Below, piece after piece: positions 52,615 to 63,965 of a DNA stretch of 64,000 nucleotides. Position 1 is the stretch's first letter. Each line of letters opens with the position of its first letter. The stretch is taken from assembly GCA_021927905.1 (NCBI GenBank), contig BLLK01000020.1:1488001-1552000 (forward strand), read 5' to 3'. Both the position numbers and the translations under genes were made by a program. The notes beneath the pieces were generated by a model. It searched no databases and had not been told where the DNA came from. It worked only from the letters and a program-made list of their open reading frames with translations. The stretch is from Chaetoceros tenuissimus. Taxonomy: Eukaryota; Bacillariophyta; Thalassiosirophyceae; Chaetocerotales; Chaetocerotaceae.

Positions 52615-52941
52615 ATGGCTGTATGTAACATGATTGTAGGATGCTGTACTCGCACAAACGAAAACGAAGTTGCTAATACTCCCAAGAGGGAAGAGTCTTT
52701 TGAAGATATTGCAATATGTGTATCTAGCGATGAGATTGAAAGTCAAGGGGACGCTTCACATGTGTCTTCAGTACAAGAATCTGAAACACTGGAGGATCAA
52801 CTTCAACTACCAGAAAGCAAAGTTTCATTGTCAACATTGAATGGAATCAAAATTACTCCAGCAGAACCCGCCATTACACTACCATGTTCATATCTTTGTG
52901 TACTGGACTATAGCGATAATAGTGCGACTCTTGTAAAATGA
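52615..52941 (+). CDS. Small hypothetical protein, Cys at N-terminus, acidic
   Basis: 108 residues. MAVCNMIVGCCTRTNENEVA has three cysteines within 11 residues, possibly acylated; the rest is acidic and Ser/Glu-rich with no domain. It ends LPCSYLCVLDYSDNSATLVK. No neighbour relationship. Coding is plausible because the frame is intact with even composition, but nothing proves expression. Confidence 0.45.
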   Translation: MAVCNMIVGCCTRTNENEVANTPKREESFEDIAICVSSDEIESQGDASHVSSVQESETLEDQLQLPESKVSLSTLNGIKITPAEPAITLPCSYLCVLDYSDNSATLVK

Positions 52942-53406
52942 GGAGAATATTGATTTGGTTCATAGTGTATGATTGCAACATTAGTTGAGAATGGAGTTTC
53001 TATTAGTAGGGAATTATAATTATAGACTTTTCATAGAGATAAAATAGAATTTATATCTTGTCAATTGTATAAACATTTAATTTTAAACAAATGGAACACA
53101 TGCACTTTTGTCTTCATCATTCCAACAACGTTTAAACTTTCTTCATTCCTTCAAAGAATCATTTTCATCATTATTTTTTCTCGTGTTTTCTTGTTGAAGA
53201 ATCTAATTTTGCTTATGACGCGAGTCAAGACATCTGTCAGCTGTCAAGTTCAAGTGAAAGAGGGCTTCTCGTTGTTTGTATTCGTAAACTTGAATTCATT
53301 CAATTTGAAAGATATCATCAAACAAAGCATCACTCATTTCATATACTTTACTCATTATTCATCAAAATGCTCAAGATACTCCAGTCAAGCGCTACTCGTA
53401 AAATCT
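52942..53406. other. Intergenic, 465 bp
   Basis: Upstream of the CoA ligase. The ligase frame is open from 53065, but that stretch encodes Ile/Phe/Ser-rich sequence unlike a protein start and is treated as 5' leader. Confidence 0.5.
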
Positions 53407-55131
53407 ATGCGTAGGCTCATGCCTCGAACCTTTGCCACACTGATGGATGAGTATGAGTCCTACAGCAAAGAACATCAGAAAGATCCCTATGTTGTCACTA
53501 GTCCCTATCAATCTATTGCTCCAAGCATGGACGAGGTCCCTTTCACAGAATTTATTGTAAAAAACTGGATTAAACCCAATGGTGATATACACAACAAAGT
53601 TGCAATGGTCGATGCTATTACAGGTCAATCAAGGACCTTTGAAGATTACTTTAATGATACTGCATCGATTGCATCTCATTTTCGCAACGACTTCAACATT
53701 GACAACACTTCGACAATCGCTCTCTTCTCTCCTAATCATGTGGACTACGTTCCACTGAATCTGGCTGCTGCGTCTTGTGGTGCCATGATGACACCAATTA
53801 ATCCGATGTTCAAAGCCGACGAAGTCAAACGTATTCTAGAAAGAAGTAATTCCAAGATGTTGATAGTACACATTGACAATCTAGAAGTAGGCCTGGAGGC
53901 AGTACGTGGTACAAATGTAACAGATGTCCTTGTGATTCCAAGTGAAGACGACGGTCCCGTTCCTGAGGGTTTCGTCAGCATTTCAGAGCTCAAGAGTCAC
54001 TCTGATCCATCCATCGTGACTCATCATTCCGTTCACAATAATACTAGCGATCACCCCTTTCTTCTTCCATACTCATCTGGTACGACAGGTTTACCAAAGG
54101 GTGTTATGCTTAGTCATGCTAACTTGAAAGCTAATCTATTGCAGATGGAAATGATGGAATCAATGGCGTTTCCAAGTACTCATAAGCTCATCTCCCCTCT
54201 TCCTTTCTTTCACATATATGGGTGGCTAGTGTCTGCCTTGTATTGTGTATGGCAAGGGCAACAGGTGATCACTATGCCTCGATTTGACTTAGAGAAATTT
54301 TGTGAAGCTGTTGAAAAATATCGACCAGAGCGTGCTCATCTTGTACCTCCGATCGTTATCCAGCTAGCAAAGAATCCCATTATCGACAAGTATGATTTGA
54401 GCTCTTTGAACATGATTGTTAGCGCTGCGGCACCACTCTCAAAGGCTGTCGAGGATAGTTTAATGGACAGAATTTCTTGTCCTGTCAAACAAGGTTGGGG
54501 CATGTCTGAATTAAGTCCAATTGCAATCTACACGAACGAGTATAACATTAAATCAGGTTCTGTTGGAAACCTCGTTGCTGATACATGTGGCAAGATTGTA
54601 GATACGGAGGGGAAAAGTCTGCCTCCAAACACTACTGGTGAGCTAATGATTAAGGGCCCCCAAGTTATGATGGGCTATTTGAATGATGAGGAGAAAACAG
54701 CAGAATGTTTGAGTGAAGACGGTTGGCTAAGTACTGGTGATGTAGCACATTATGACGACGACGGCTTCTTCTACATTACTGATCGTATCAAGGAGTTGAT
54801 AAAAGTTCGTGGATATCAAGTTGCTCCTGCAGAGTTGGAGGCATTACTTTTAACTCATCCACAACTATCAGACGCAGCAGTAGTTCCTGTTCCAGATGAG
54901 TACTCCGACCAATTGCCACGAGCATATGTCACTTTAAAAGAAGGAGTAAATCCAGAAGATTGCAAAGAGGACGATGTAAAGGAATGGGTAAAAGAAAGGG
55001 TTGCAGCGTACAAAAGACTCGAAGGCGGTGTAAAGTTCATTGAGAAGGTTCCAAAATCAGCTAGCGGGAAGATTCTCAGACGCATATTGGTAGATCAGGT
55101 AAAGGCTGAACTGGAAGAAAAGAAGGAGTGA
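53407..55131 (+). CDS. 4-coumarate-CoA ligase-like acyl-adenylate-forming enzyme
   Basis: 574 residues from ATG 53407. Start chosen because the product then has usual 4CL length plus a short basic, mitochondrial-like leader (MRRLMPRTFATLMDEYES). ANL-superfamily motifs: P-loop LPYSSGTTGLPKGVMLSH, PFFHIYGW, GWGMSELSP (family GYGMTE), the hinge STGDVAHYDDDGFFYITDR with KELIKVRGYQVAPAELE, and the C-terminal Lys in PKSASGKILRRIL. It forms an acyl-adenylate and then an acyl-CoA. Whether the substrate is a phenylpropanoid, fatty acid or other acid cannot be read; in algae without lignin a fatty or aromatic acid is equally likely. All catalytic residues appear intact. Confidence 0.92.
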   Translation: MRRLMPRTFATLMDEYESYSKEHQKDPYVVTSPYQSIAPSMDEVPFTEFIVKNWIKPNGDIHNKVAMVDAITGQSRTFEDYFNDTASIASHFRNDFNIDNTSTIALFSPNHVDYVPLNLAAASCGAMMTPINPMFKADEVKRILERSNSKMLIVHIDNLEVGLEAVRGTNVTDVLVIPSEDDGPVPEGFVSISELKSHSDPSIVTHHSVHNNTSDHPFLLPYSSGTTGLPKGVMLSHANLKANLLQMEMMESMAFPSTHKLISPLPFFHIYGWLVSALYCVWQGQQVITMPRFDLEKFCEAVEKYRPERAHLVPPIVIQLAKNPIIDKYDLSSLNMIVSAAAPLSKAVEDSLMDRISCPVKQGWGMSELSPIAIYTNEYNIKSGSVGNLVADTCGKIVDTEGKSLPPNTTGELMIKGPQVMMGYLNDEEKTAECLSEDGWLSTGDVAHYDDDGFFYITDRIKELIKVRGYQVAPAELEALLLTHPQLSDAAVVPVPDEYSDQLPRAYVTLKEGVNPEDCKEDDVKEWVKERVAAYKRLEGGVKFIEKVPKSASGKILRRILVDQVKAELEEKKE

Positions 55132-55316
55132 ACACTAATTGATTGCTACGAGCACACCTAGGAATTCGTCTATTTTCTACATAACATCAATATAATTGTA
55201 TTATATCAACTCTCAGATTTGCAGATGAGATATTACAGAAATCAATTTACTATGATTTTAACAAACTTTGCCTTCGTTTGTGTCTCTAGAACAATGACTT
55301 ACCAGTACTATCTTCT

Positions 55317-57808
55317 TTAGCAGCTTGCTGATGAGACAGATACAGAGCTATCTTCATCTAGCATCCCACTATCAAATAATCTAAATGATACCTTCTTATT
55401 GCCCATATTGTTGCCAGAAAGAGATTCGATTCCGCGAACACTGTCTTTCAATGCATTTAAAGTTCTACTGTCTTCACTTGTATCAACTTTCCGTCCTCCA
55501 TTCATGTAAAATGACGGAATCAGATCCTTCCTCCTTTCTTCTAAAGCCTCGCCAATACTGGTCAAGAGCATGTCAGCAGAACATTCATTGGTTGCTAACG
55601 CGATGTTTTTTAATCTAGCTTTTTCAATGGCTGTGTCATGCATACTTCTCGTTCTCATATCAATCCATGCATCATTATTGTCAGAACCAAAGACAACTAA
55701 CCCGCCGATATTATTTTTATCAAGGTCGGTACTGTGAAATGATTCAATCGGTGTTTGATTTCCCTCCTTATTGAAAGCCTCTCTTGTTACTTCATCGCCA
55801 ACGAGACGAAACTGTCGAACAGTATTGCCATGTCTACGAATAAAATGAAAGATTCTTGTATTTCCTTTATCACATAGGATTGCTAATTTTCGTAAGGAGT
55901 TGGAGGCAATGGGCGGGCTACTCTTGAAATAGCTGTCATCTTCGTTGGCAAGTGCTTCTTCATCTGTGTCAACTTTGAACAAATCATCTTTGAATCTATT
56001 GGATTGAGATAATCCATAAAAGTTTAGTGAAGGTATTCTTTTGAATTTAGCATCAATTCCTCTTTTTGCCCATGTATTTTGACTTACCTATGCATATTAC
56101 TACTAATCGATTGCATATAAATTGGCGTTTCCGCCATTGTCGATACACAATTTTTCATTTGTAGCACAGTTGATCGAGTATCCTGCATCACATGTATTAG
56201 CATTACAAGTGATCCAAGACCACCCATCAAATATCCCACTCCACCCAGCTGAGAAGAAAAGTATGAAAATTTTAGAATTTGTACTGAACCTTATGGCAGA
56301 ATATGACAGTAATACTTACAATGAAGTAACCCTTGTTGTATACAACGCCATCGTATGCAGGTATCAAATAGCCAAATGTGCCTATGAACCAGCTGAACTG
56401 GGCCCAAAATGCAAAATCTTTAAAGCATCTCTTTAATACCTCGACATTCATATCTCTACTCTCCTCAGCGGAAAGAAAGTCATCGATCTCATCTTCTGTG
56501 ATATTGCCATCACCATCAGCATCTAATTCGTTAAAAATAGCATCAAATTCATCGGCAGTCATCGCGACACTTTTATTAAACAATCCTCTTATATCTTGTC
56601 TTTCAAACCTTCCATCCTTGCTCATTTCCTTAAAAGCCTTTTTTGCGCTTTTATAATGCATACAATTCTTCATAATCTCCCTTGCAGCTACCTCTCGTTC
56701 GTAGGAAGATTGAATAGCATGATATGCATTCAAAACAAAGAAGGTGCATCCTATCATAAACAGCCATCCACTGTAGAAACTAGGGTTCCTATCCCCAAAC
56801 AACCATTTGAGAGAAAAACCAAATTTTTCGCGGATGGAGAGATTTTTTAGTATCGCAGTCAAACTTCCAAGTGCAAACGACAACGAGAAAAATACTGACG
56901 GATTCAATGACGCCTTGAGGGATAAATACACGTTGTATATCCGAGTTTTCTTCCCTGTCGATTGATGGCACAAGAAGTGGTGCATCTCTTCAACCCTTAC
57001 TTTTCTGTCTCTACCTACATCGATCAATTGAAAGATATCATCAGTTATTCTTTCTGCATAATTTTCCAGCAAGTACCGAAAGACCAACATTTCCACATCG
57101 AGTTTGGTCATGTGCTTATTGACATCATTATCAAAAAGCACTTCTTCGATGAATGACAAAACTTCTGCAATTGGAACATTGTTTTTACCTATAACAGTGA
57201 TGGACTTGCGAAATTTCCCAGTTGCGCTGTTTTTCATGTTATGTATACGTGCTCGACGCAAAAGATCTTCTTTGAATTCTTTGACTTCTCTATCCGCATT
57301 TACACGAGCCCTATATTCTCGGAAAGGATACATCAATACAAACTTTCCACTACAATACACATAAAGGACCGACGCCATCAAATCCATATTCGCACGATGG
57401 GGATAATATGAAAGAGCTGAGTCCGGAATCAAAATGGCAACAGTAAGAAGGAGGCCAGCAACTACATAAGCTACTGTATCAATAAAGAGAGCACTCGATC
57501 CGAAATGAAAAAGTATGCGAATTGTACAGGAAAAGTTCTGGAACAAATTCTTAATGTTGGAGGTATGATTTGTTCTCCTCATCCTCATCGAGATGTTTTA
57601 AATCCTGCTGGAGAAAATCCTTTATCTGGCGCAGAGATAGTGTCCCTTGACGAGAATTTTCTCCAGTTGCTTTCTGATGATTATTTTGAGCCCAGGTGAA
57701 AATACCAATGACATTGGTTATAGGAAAACTGTAGCCATGGCCTTGAAAGATATTTTGTAGCTGATAGACATCAAGTTGTGTGTCTGCATCAATTTCAGTG
57801 TTCCACAT
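55317..57808 (-). CDS. EF-hand multipass membrane protein (N-terminal part in a shifted frame)
   Basis: Core model, exons 57588-56320, 56248-56088, 55995-55317, all GT-AG with matching phases, giving 702 residues from ATG 57588. About four to six membrane helices (FIDTVAYVVAGLLLTVAILI, FFSLSFALGSLTAIL, WLFMIGCTFFVLNAYH, FWAQFSWFIGTFGYLIPAY and a fifth in exon 2: VGYLMGGLGSLVMLIHVM). A perfect EF-hand loop DADGDGNITEDE lies before the last helices, and a weaker one, DVGRDRKVRVEE, earlier. Upstream, 57808-57551 is open in another frame (MWNTEIDADTQLDVYQLQNI) and looks like the true N-terminus. The two frames overlap by 38 bp with no obvious intron, suggesting a cryptic intron or a frameshift. 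A Ca2+-responsive membrane role is inferred; family unknown. Confidence 0.7.
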
Positions 57809-58331
57809 TTTAGATTCCTTGACTGGACTCTTTTGACTGATGGGCTAGGTAGGACCTTAGGACTTTAGTATCAAAGTATGCGTTTGATATTTTCTTTCTA
57901 AGAAATCTTTGGTATGAATGAAGTAAATGAAAGTTTGGTATGAATATTTCAGTCACTGTTATTCTTTGGGAATTTTCACATACGTGTGTTGTGATGGTCG
58001 TCAGTAGTTCAAGATTAAAGATGCGCGATGATTCGCAAATCCATCAATTGAAATTGAGGACTCAATTGAAATTGTCCATCTCTTTGAAGAGAAGGACAAA
58101 AACGAGTACGTACTTCAGAAACAGGAAAGTACGTAATATGGACCATGTCTTCCAGTTAAATGAAAATGTCAAACTACCTTCCCACTTTCTGGATCCAACC
58201 CCTAAGTTAGGAATAACTTTGATAGCTCTGTATGGTGGCTGGCGCACCTAACCTTAAAAGCTCATTATTCCCAAAGAATATAAGAATATTTGTTTATTAT
58301 AAATAATAACTTCATCTGCATCCTGGAAAAC
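57809..58331. promoter_or_regulatory. Divergent intergenic region, 523 bp
   Basis: Between the EF-hand gene and the SET-domain gene. Contains AGTACGTACTT near 58103-58113 and AAAGTACGTAAT near 58126. A 103-codon plus ORF is not supported. Confidence 0.4.
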
Positions 58332-59165
58332 ATGCCTAGACCTAAAATATCTTCCCGTGTTGTTCAAAATATGATTGGGAACAAATGGTGCAATCATAGT
58401 ATTAGAAGCGGTTTCAAGACACTGAATAATTCTTTTGTAGGAAGAACCTTTTCCTCTGAAGCTTTCATGGAAGAAAGTACATTCCTCCCTCTACCTTGTC
58501 AACGCGCATCTAGCAATATTGATGGGCAGGGTTGGATGATCGATACAACAGTAAAAAAATCTCGTATCCCTGGAGCAGGAAATGGGAGGTAAGCTGAATA
58601 TCTTACCTTACTCGTACTTTGGGTATTTTCATGATGAACGAAAACATTCTTTTCTCATTACTTTTCTCTTCTTCATAGATTTTCAAATATGGATATTGCC
58701 AAGAATACCATTGTAATGGAGAAGTATATGATTTCAATGTCCGATGTAACCTCTCTCCATGATGTAAAAGATGATGCTGTAATTCTTTTCAAGAATGAAA
58801 ATGAAATCGAAGACTTTATTCATTTGTATGAAGAAACAGGAAATCAAGCTCGTGAAGATACTATAAATTTCCTTGCTCATTTTATTTGGTCTCTTGAGAC
58901 CTTAAATGACAAGGTCGCTTTGAACTTTTCCACATGGTCTGTAAATCACGGTGATCCCAACAGAGGGGAAAACATTCGTTTCTTTGAAGATGTTCATGAT
59001 TGCAAAATTCTTGCAAAAACAGTAGTAGATGTGAGTAAAGGTGATGAACTTCTAAACGACTATCGTTCTTTCGATAACATGGATGACTTTTGGATCCAAT
59101 TTTGCAAGAAAGAAGGAACAAAGGATGTTGTAACAAATTTGAGACAATTTGTTGATCTTTATTAA
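58332..59165 (+). CDS. SET-domain protein, probable organelle-targeted
   Basis: Two exons: 58332-58588 and 58679-59165 (90-nt intron, GTAAGC...TAG), giving 247 residues. The N-terminus MPRPKISSRVVQNMIGNKW is basic, Ser-rich and could be a mitochondrial presequence. SET features are split across the intron: SRIPGAGNGRFS (entry strand), then NFSTWSVNHGDPNRGENIRF (NH motif) and DVSKGDELLNDYRSFDNMDD (D-Y motif). SET enzymes methylate lysine with S-adenosylmethionine. Substrate unknown. The neighbour downstream is a different SET protein. Confidence 0.75.
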
Positions 59166-59515
59166 TGCCAACCAATGGTACACCCTCAATCTCCACACTC
59201 AAATCTATGTAATACATATTTTCTTTTTATCGTTTTTTGTATGCCTATTATTTGTGCCTATGCATTCGTACCTTATTTTGTTTTACTTAGTAAGAAGTTT
59301 AGAAAAATGAGGCAGCACGACAGCACTTCAAAAGTGGTCATCAGTTATTTTAGTAGAATTTTGAATTTTGACAGGGGGAGAATCCAAGAATCCTTTTCTC
59401 TTTTCTGTTTCCTCAATGAATAAAGATGTGTGGAGGTTGCTCAAAGTTATATTTTGTGGTTTACTTGTGTTTATTCCATACATATTCATGTTAATGAAGT
59501 TACAGTTGTATTCAT
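59166..59515. other. Intergenic, 350 bp
   Basis: Between the two SET genes. A/T-rich; the 82-codon ORF at 59175 has no recognisable content. Confidence 0.45.
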
Positions 59516-60768
59516 ATGTTTGTCAATAAAAGGAAAAATACCTTCATATCTAGATCGAAGAGGAGGAAGAGGAAGTCTTTCAAGCAGATTACTTGTCGCG
59601 TGATAGTAACTTCCTTCCCTATTTTAGTCATGCTGCATTTCCTAATCCAAATACAATCTGGAGCAATAACCTTTGACCCGAATGAATCATCTAAGCAGAG
59701 AAGTAAGGGTGTGTTATTGGAAAATGTTTTGGCATGGGCTACAGAGAATGGAGCAATATTTGGGAAAATAGGTATAAGACAGATATCTGGCGATTTGTAT
59801 GGCCTTGTCGCAACTGATGATATCGAAGAAGGTGATGTTATCGGCATTGTACCATTCAATATTTCCTTGAATGCTGGCAGTCCTCATGAAAGAAAAAGTA
59901 GCTCAGTGGCAATCGATAATGAGATTAGAGGAGCAGGTGACGTGAATCCTTTCTCACAGGAGTTTTGTGATGTCGTTGATGCAGTTTATTTGCAATCACA
60001 AAGAATTATCAAGAAATGACACCATATGAAATATACCTCGCTAGCCTAACGCATGACTATCATCCTATTACTTGGTCATCTGCCGCAAAGCAGATATTAA
60101 AATCATTGAATGGTGGTGGTGGTCAGGCATTATTTGATCTCGATTCAATATTTTCTATGGGACAGATGGCAATGAGCTGCGGATATGAAATTGACTTTAC
60201 CAAGAATTCAAAAGAACGGGACGCATTTATGTTGGCTCTTGTCAGGTCCGAAGAAGCCTATACCCTGGCACTATTTCCAATCGTGGATATTCCTAATCAT
60301 AGAGCCGGTGGTTGGGTAAATATCGACAGTGATACTTCTTCGCCACTATATGTGAAGTACACAGCCACCAGAGATATAGTTAAAGGCCAAGAGATAATTT
60401 ATAGCTACAATCAATGTTCATATTGCATCCCTGATTCTAATATAGAGAGAAAATCAGATCTATTCAGCTCTTGGCTGTTCAGCATCTATGGCTTTGTTGA
60501 AGATTTGCCACAGAGATGGACTTCGAAATCTTCTGATCTCATGATTGATGTCGTCCAGAATGAATTGAATGGTCCAATTCAAGCCATACTCAATAGGGAA
60601 CCAACAAAAGATGACAATGTATTTCTACAAAGACATTTGAAGCGCTTCAAAATGATGGAAAGGGAAATAATGAAACCAACACAAAAGTTGCGTAAAGTGG
60701 AACACGAAATACTATGTAAGTTCTTCACCCAAGTGAAGCGGGCTCTTGCCCTAGCATTAAAAGAGTAG
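59516..60768 (+). CDS. SET-domain methyltransferase, LSMT/SETD3-like, in two overlapping frames
   Basis: Frame A is 59516-60019 (167 residues), frame B is 60016-60768 (250 residues); they overlap in ATGA at 60016-60019. Frame A has a basic N-terminus, a signal-anchor-like helix (VIVTSFPILVMLHFLIQI) and the N-SET part GDLYGLVATDDIEEGDVIGI. Frame B continues the same fold: YEIYLASLTHDYHPITW, then the NH motif FPIVDIPNHRAGGW, the catalytic Tyr region DIVKGQEIIYSYNQ and a C-terminal helical domain. Together they make one protein of the Rubisco-LSMT/SETD3 class. The break lies at an A-run (AAGAAATGAC); one extra A would join the frames. Sequencing error, a real frameshift, or an unseen intron are all possible. 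Confidence 0.8.
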
Positions 60769-60863
60769 CATCTCTAAAAAGTTATTTACGAAGTCTATAC
60801 TTTTTGTGCATTTAAATAAATCGAGAATAATGTTATATTAAACTTCCTTATTGAAAACAGGTT

Positions 60864-62775
60864 TTAAGATAACTCTTTTTCAAAGTCTTCCCACTCATGA
60901 GCAATCAAATGCCGGAGTTGTCTCAGACTCTTGTTGATCATCCTACGCACTTTATCTGGCTTTAGTCCTACAAGTCTACTAACTTCAGCGATAGTAAGAG
61001 GACCTGAGAAACCATATTGTACAGTTTTCTCGTCCATCAGACCATACCGCAAAAGAAGTAAGTCAACTTCAGGTGGGTCAAGATATCTTCTTAGAGTATC
61101 TACCAAGTCCTCTTTCATGAATATGCTCTTGAGTTGCTTCAATTCTACGTTATCATACTGCGCAGATAACGCATTGTGCATGGTGTCCCTGTTCATATCT
61201 GCCTTATTCGGGTTCAATGTATTCTCTAGTTCAGCATCTAACGAGAAGCACTGCTGAGCCATAGCTTTGAGGCATCTGTCCAACTGAGTTTCTGAAATAC
61301 CAACAGCCTCCGCAAGTTCTAATTTGTTTGGTTTTCTACCTAGTTCTTTTGTTAACTCAACTTCAACCTTCGATATCTTTTTATGCGTTTCATGTAACCT
61401 TTGTGGGACATTGATTACACGTGACTGTAAAATTTGCGATCTCTTTACAGCCGCTCTAATCCAATACATAGCATAGGTGGAGAACCGAAATCCTCTCTGA
61501 GGTTCAAACTTTTCCGCTGCTCGAATCAGTGCCTGAGGGAATTGCAATGAGTGATAATCCTAAATACATCATATGCAAAGAAATACGTAGATGTACTTAC
61601 AGTGACTCCTTCCTGCATTAAATCTCCAGCATTATACTGACTGCCCAACCCATTCCTAATGTACAGGTTGACAACCCCTTGCACCATGCGAAGATTTGAA
61701 AGTACTAGCTTATTCTTTGCTTCGATACCATCATTCAAAGCATTTTCTAATGCTTCAAAGTTGATTTTTCCAGCAGCAGCACACCATTCATTATTTGTGG
61801 GTTTTCTACCCAACTTTTCTTCTAGGTCTTCATAAATCTTTTGAATTTCTATTGCTTCTTGAGTTTTAGTTCCTAATTCTATTTCTTCTTTAGGTGTAAT
61901 GCGTGATTCCTATGATCCAAAAGTGAGTTAAATTATCATCATACACGATACTAAAAAAATTACATGGTGGATCTTACCTTGTGTATTTCTTTTGCGAAGT
62001 CAATCAAACTGTCAGGTACAGTAGCACTTGACTTATACATAGCCTGACTATTGCTCATTTTCCTATTCTTTTGTTCCTGTTCAGACATGACTGCTTGTTC
62101 AATTTTGTCAGCTTGCTGTTTGTTTGAACTTTTGGCAATTTTCAATCCATGTTGAAAAGATTGAATACGACCAGTGGACTTATCAAAGAAGCCAGGCATA
62201 GTGGATGACTTGCTCACTACACTTTTACTTTTTGGACTTTTGGTAGAAACTGATGTTTTCATCTTCAGTTGAGACGCAGTTTTTTGCTTTCGTGTACGTT
62301 TCGAAGAGGTTGACTTTCCATTCTCCAAACTTGCCACAGGCGATTTATTAGCTTGTGCCTGTTGTATCAACGTAGCATCATCGTCGGAAAATGAGTCATT
62401 GTACCCATACACCGACTCAAGTTTGTATAGATCATTCATATTTTTTTGAATCCGTGTATTACTTCGTTTCGGTTTACGTTGTTTCTTGTTTCCACCACTT
62501 GACTTGTCTAACGATTCTTGTGTCGACTCTAGATAGTCTCTAAGTAAAACATCAGGATCTGTCACAGCTCTCAGTAATGTGCTAGACGAACACGGAGTAT
62601 GCTGATGACTAGTAGTTGCGTCCACCGCATCTACAGTGATGAGATGCTGAGGTATATTTCTCTTTCTCACTGGCGAGGTTGCACAGGAAGAAGAAATATC
62701 AGGAGCACCTATGAATGCATCTGCGCTTGGAAGACAAGCCACAGCTACTAACGCCAAAGCATTGAATCTACTCAT
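60864..62775 (-). CDS. Nucleus-encoded plastid RNA polymerase sigma factor (sigma-70)
   Basis: Three exons: 62775-61978, 61909-61601, 61532-60864, all GT-AG and phase 0, giving 591 residues. The ATG at 62775 begins a plastid leader with F at +1: MSRFNALALVAVACLPSADA|FIGAP. About 230 disordered Ser/Lys-rich residues follow. Region 2 spans exons 2-3: LVLSNLRMVQGVVNLYIRNG, AGDLMQEGVT, ALIRAAEKFEPQRGFRFSTY, AMYWIRAAVKRSQI. Region 3 has INVPQRLHETHKKISKVEV. Region 4 has DLLLLRYGL, LTIAEVSRLVGLKPDKVRRM and LRQLRHLI. It directs the bacterial-type plastid polymerase to promoters. The in-frame ATG at 62934 is less likely because the leader would be masked. Confidence 0.94.
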
Positions 62776-63488
62776 TTTTATTCTCCCCCTTTGTGATTTC
62801 CTTGTTTGTCTTTTCTTGCAAGAATATGTGCGAGTGTAGGTCTCACAATGTTTTGATTCTTGTTCATCCATGATGTAGCTGTTGTGATATGGGCGATATA
62901 CAAATATTTCCAGAAATTCTATGAAGCGCAGCAACCCTATATGTAGAAATTTATGAATATGGATACCGTGCAGAGAATGTTTGCGTCAGACTTTGTTAGA
63001 ACTGCAGAGAACGTTAGTGATTTCAACAATAGCTCGGTTGCATCTAATTGCTTTCTTTTCTTCTTTCTTTCGTCATCTTCTCTGCGTGTTTTTTCATTCG
63101 TTCAATCGCACTTACATCACTTTCGGCTGGATGATGACGAAAGCTGAATCCCTATCCGGTTGGTAAATTTTGCCAAATTTTCAAATTCAATGACTGCAGT
63201 CATTGACACTGAATTTCTTCACTTTTGTCGTGAAACCTCCTGCCTCTCTTCTAGAGGTGCGTTTTTCTTCCCTTTTTTGAAAAACGTTAGTAATGAAGTA
63301 GAACTTCTTTCTTATTCATTCCTCTAAATACCAAGCCATATTGAATAAGCCAGGTAAAATTTCCCTGAACTAAGCAGAAAAACGAAATCCGACAAAGGTT
63401 CTTGAAAATTGATTGCTGACAAGTCCTCAGGAAATTCTCTCAACAAACAGAAACTACCACTCCTCCTTTCTTACTTACAAAACAAAAC
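62776..63488. promoter_or_regulatory. Divergent intergenic region, 713 bp
   Basis: Upstream of both the sigma factor and the last gene. TGACTGCAGTCA at 63190-63201 is a 12-bp perfect palindrome. No gene recognised; short plus ORFs at 62953-63166 are unsupported. Confidence 0.4.
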
Positions 63489-63965
63489 ATGAATGCAAAC
63501 ATGCCTCGATCCTCAAGCTCAAAACTTATGAGCTCCATGTTCCTGATGCTTCTTCTTTGGAACCTTTGTTTAGTACATGTTGCATCTTTTACAACCATAC
63601 CACGACAGAGTACACAGAAACATTGTATTACAATTGATGCAGACACTCCATCAATGGAGAAATGTAAAGTCAAATCATGGGCTTTGGAAGCACATATGGG
63701 ACAGCAGTCCTTCAATAATTTCAAAGGAAGAACATCAACTTGTAGAGAAGGAGCTGTCATTCCTGAATTTGAACAAGTTTCAGAACTTCAACGAAGAATT
63801 GATGAAGGGATACATTATGAACATGAAGAGAGATATTATGATGTTCAAGAGGAGAATGTATTTGAAGATGTTACTTCTGTAAAAGGTGTCTTTTGCGGCT
63901 ACCGTGTTACACCAGAGGAAAAGTCGAGATTAAAGAGTGCCCATCCTGATGACCATATAATATGA
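63489..63965 (+). CDS. Small plastid-targeted hypothetical protein
   Basis: 158 residues from ATG 63489. The N-terminus has a basic start and a strong hydrophobic run, SSMFLMLLLWNLCLVHVAS followed by FTTIP, giving a VAS|F cleavage context like the diatom plastid motif. The mature part is acidic and helical (FEQVSELQRRIDEGIHYEHE, ERYYDVQEENVFEDV) and ends with GVFCGYRVTPEEKSRLKSAH. I do not recognise the family. It ends before the window edge, so it appears complete unless a downstream exon exists. Confidence 0.65.
   Translation: MNANMPRSSSSKLMSSMFLMLLLWNLCLVHVASFTTIPRQSTQKHCITIDADTPSMEKCKVKSWALEAHMGQQSFNNFKGRTSTCREGAVIPEFEQVSELQRRIDEGIHYEHEERYYDVQEENVFEDVTSVKGVFCGYRVTPEEKSRLKSAHPDDHII

Noticed and set aside
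53065-53406. In-frame extension of the CoA ligase
   Set aside because: Composition is Ile/Phe/Ser-rich like AT-rich noncoding DNA, and the family does not have it.
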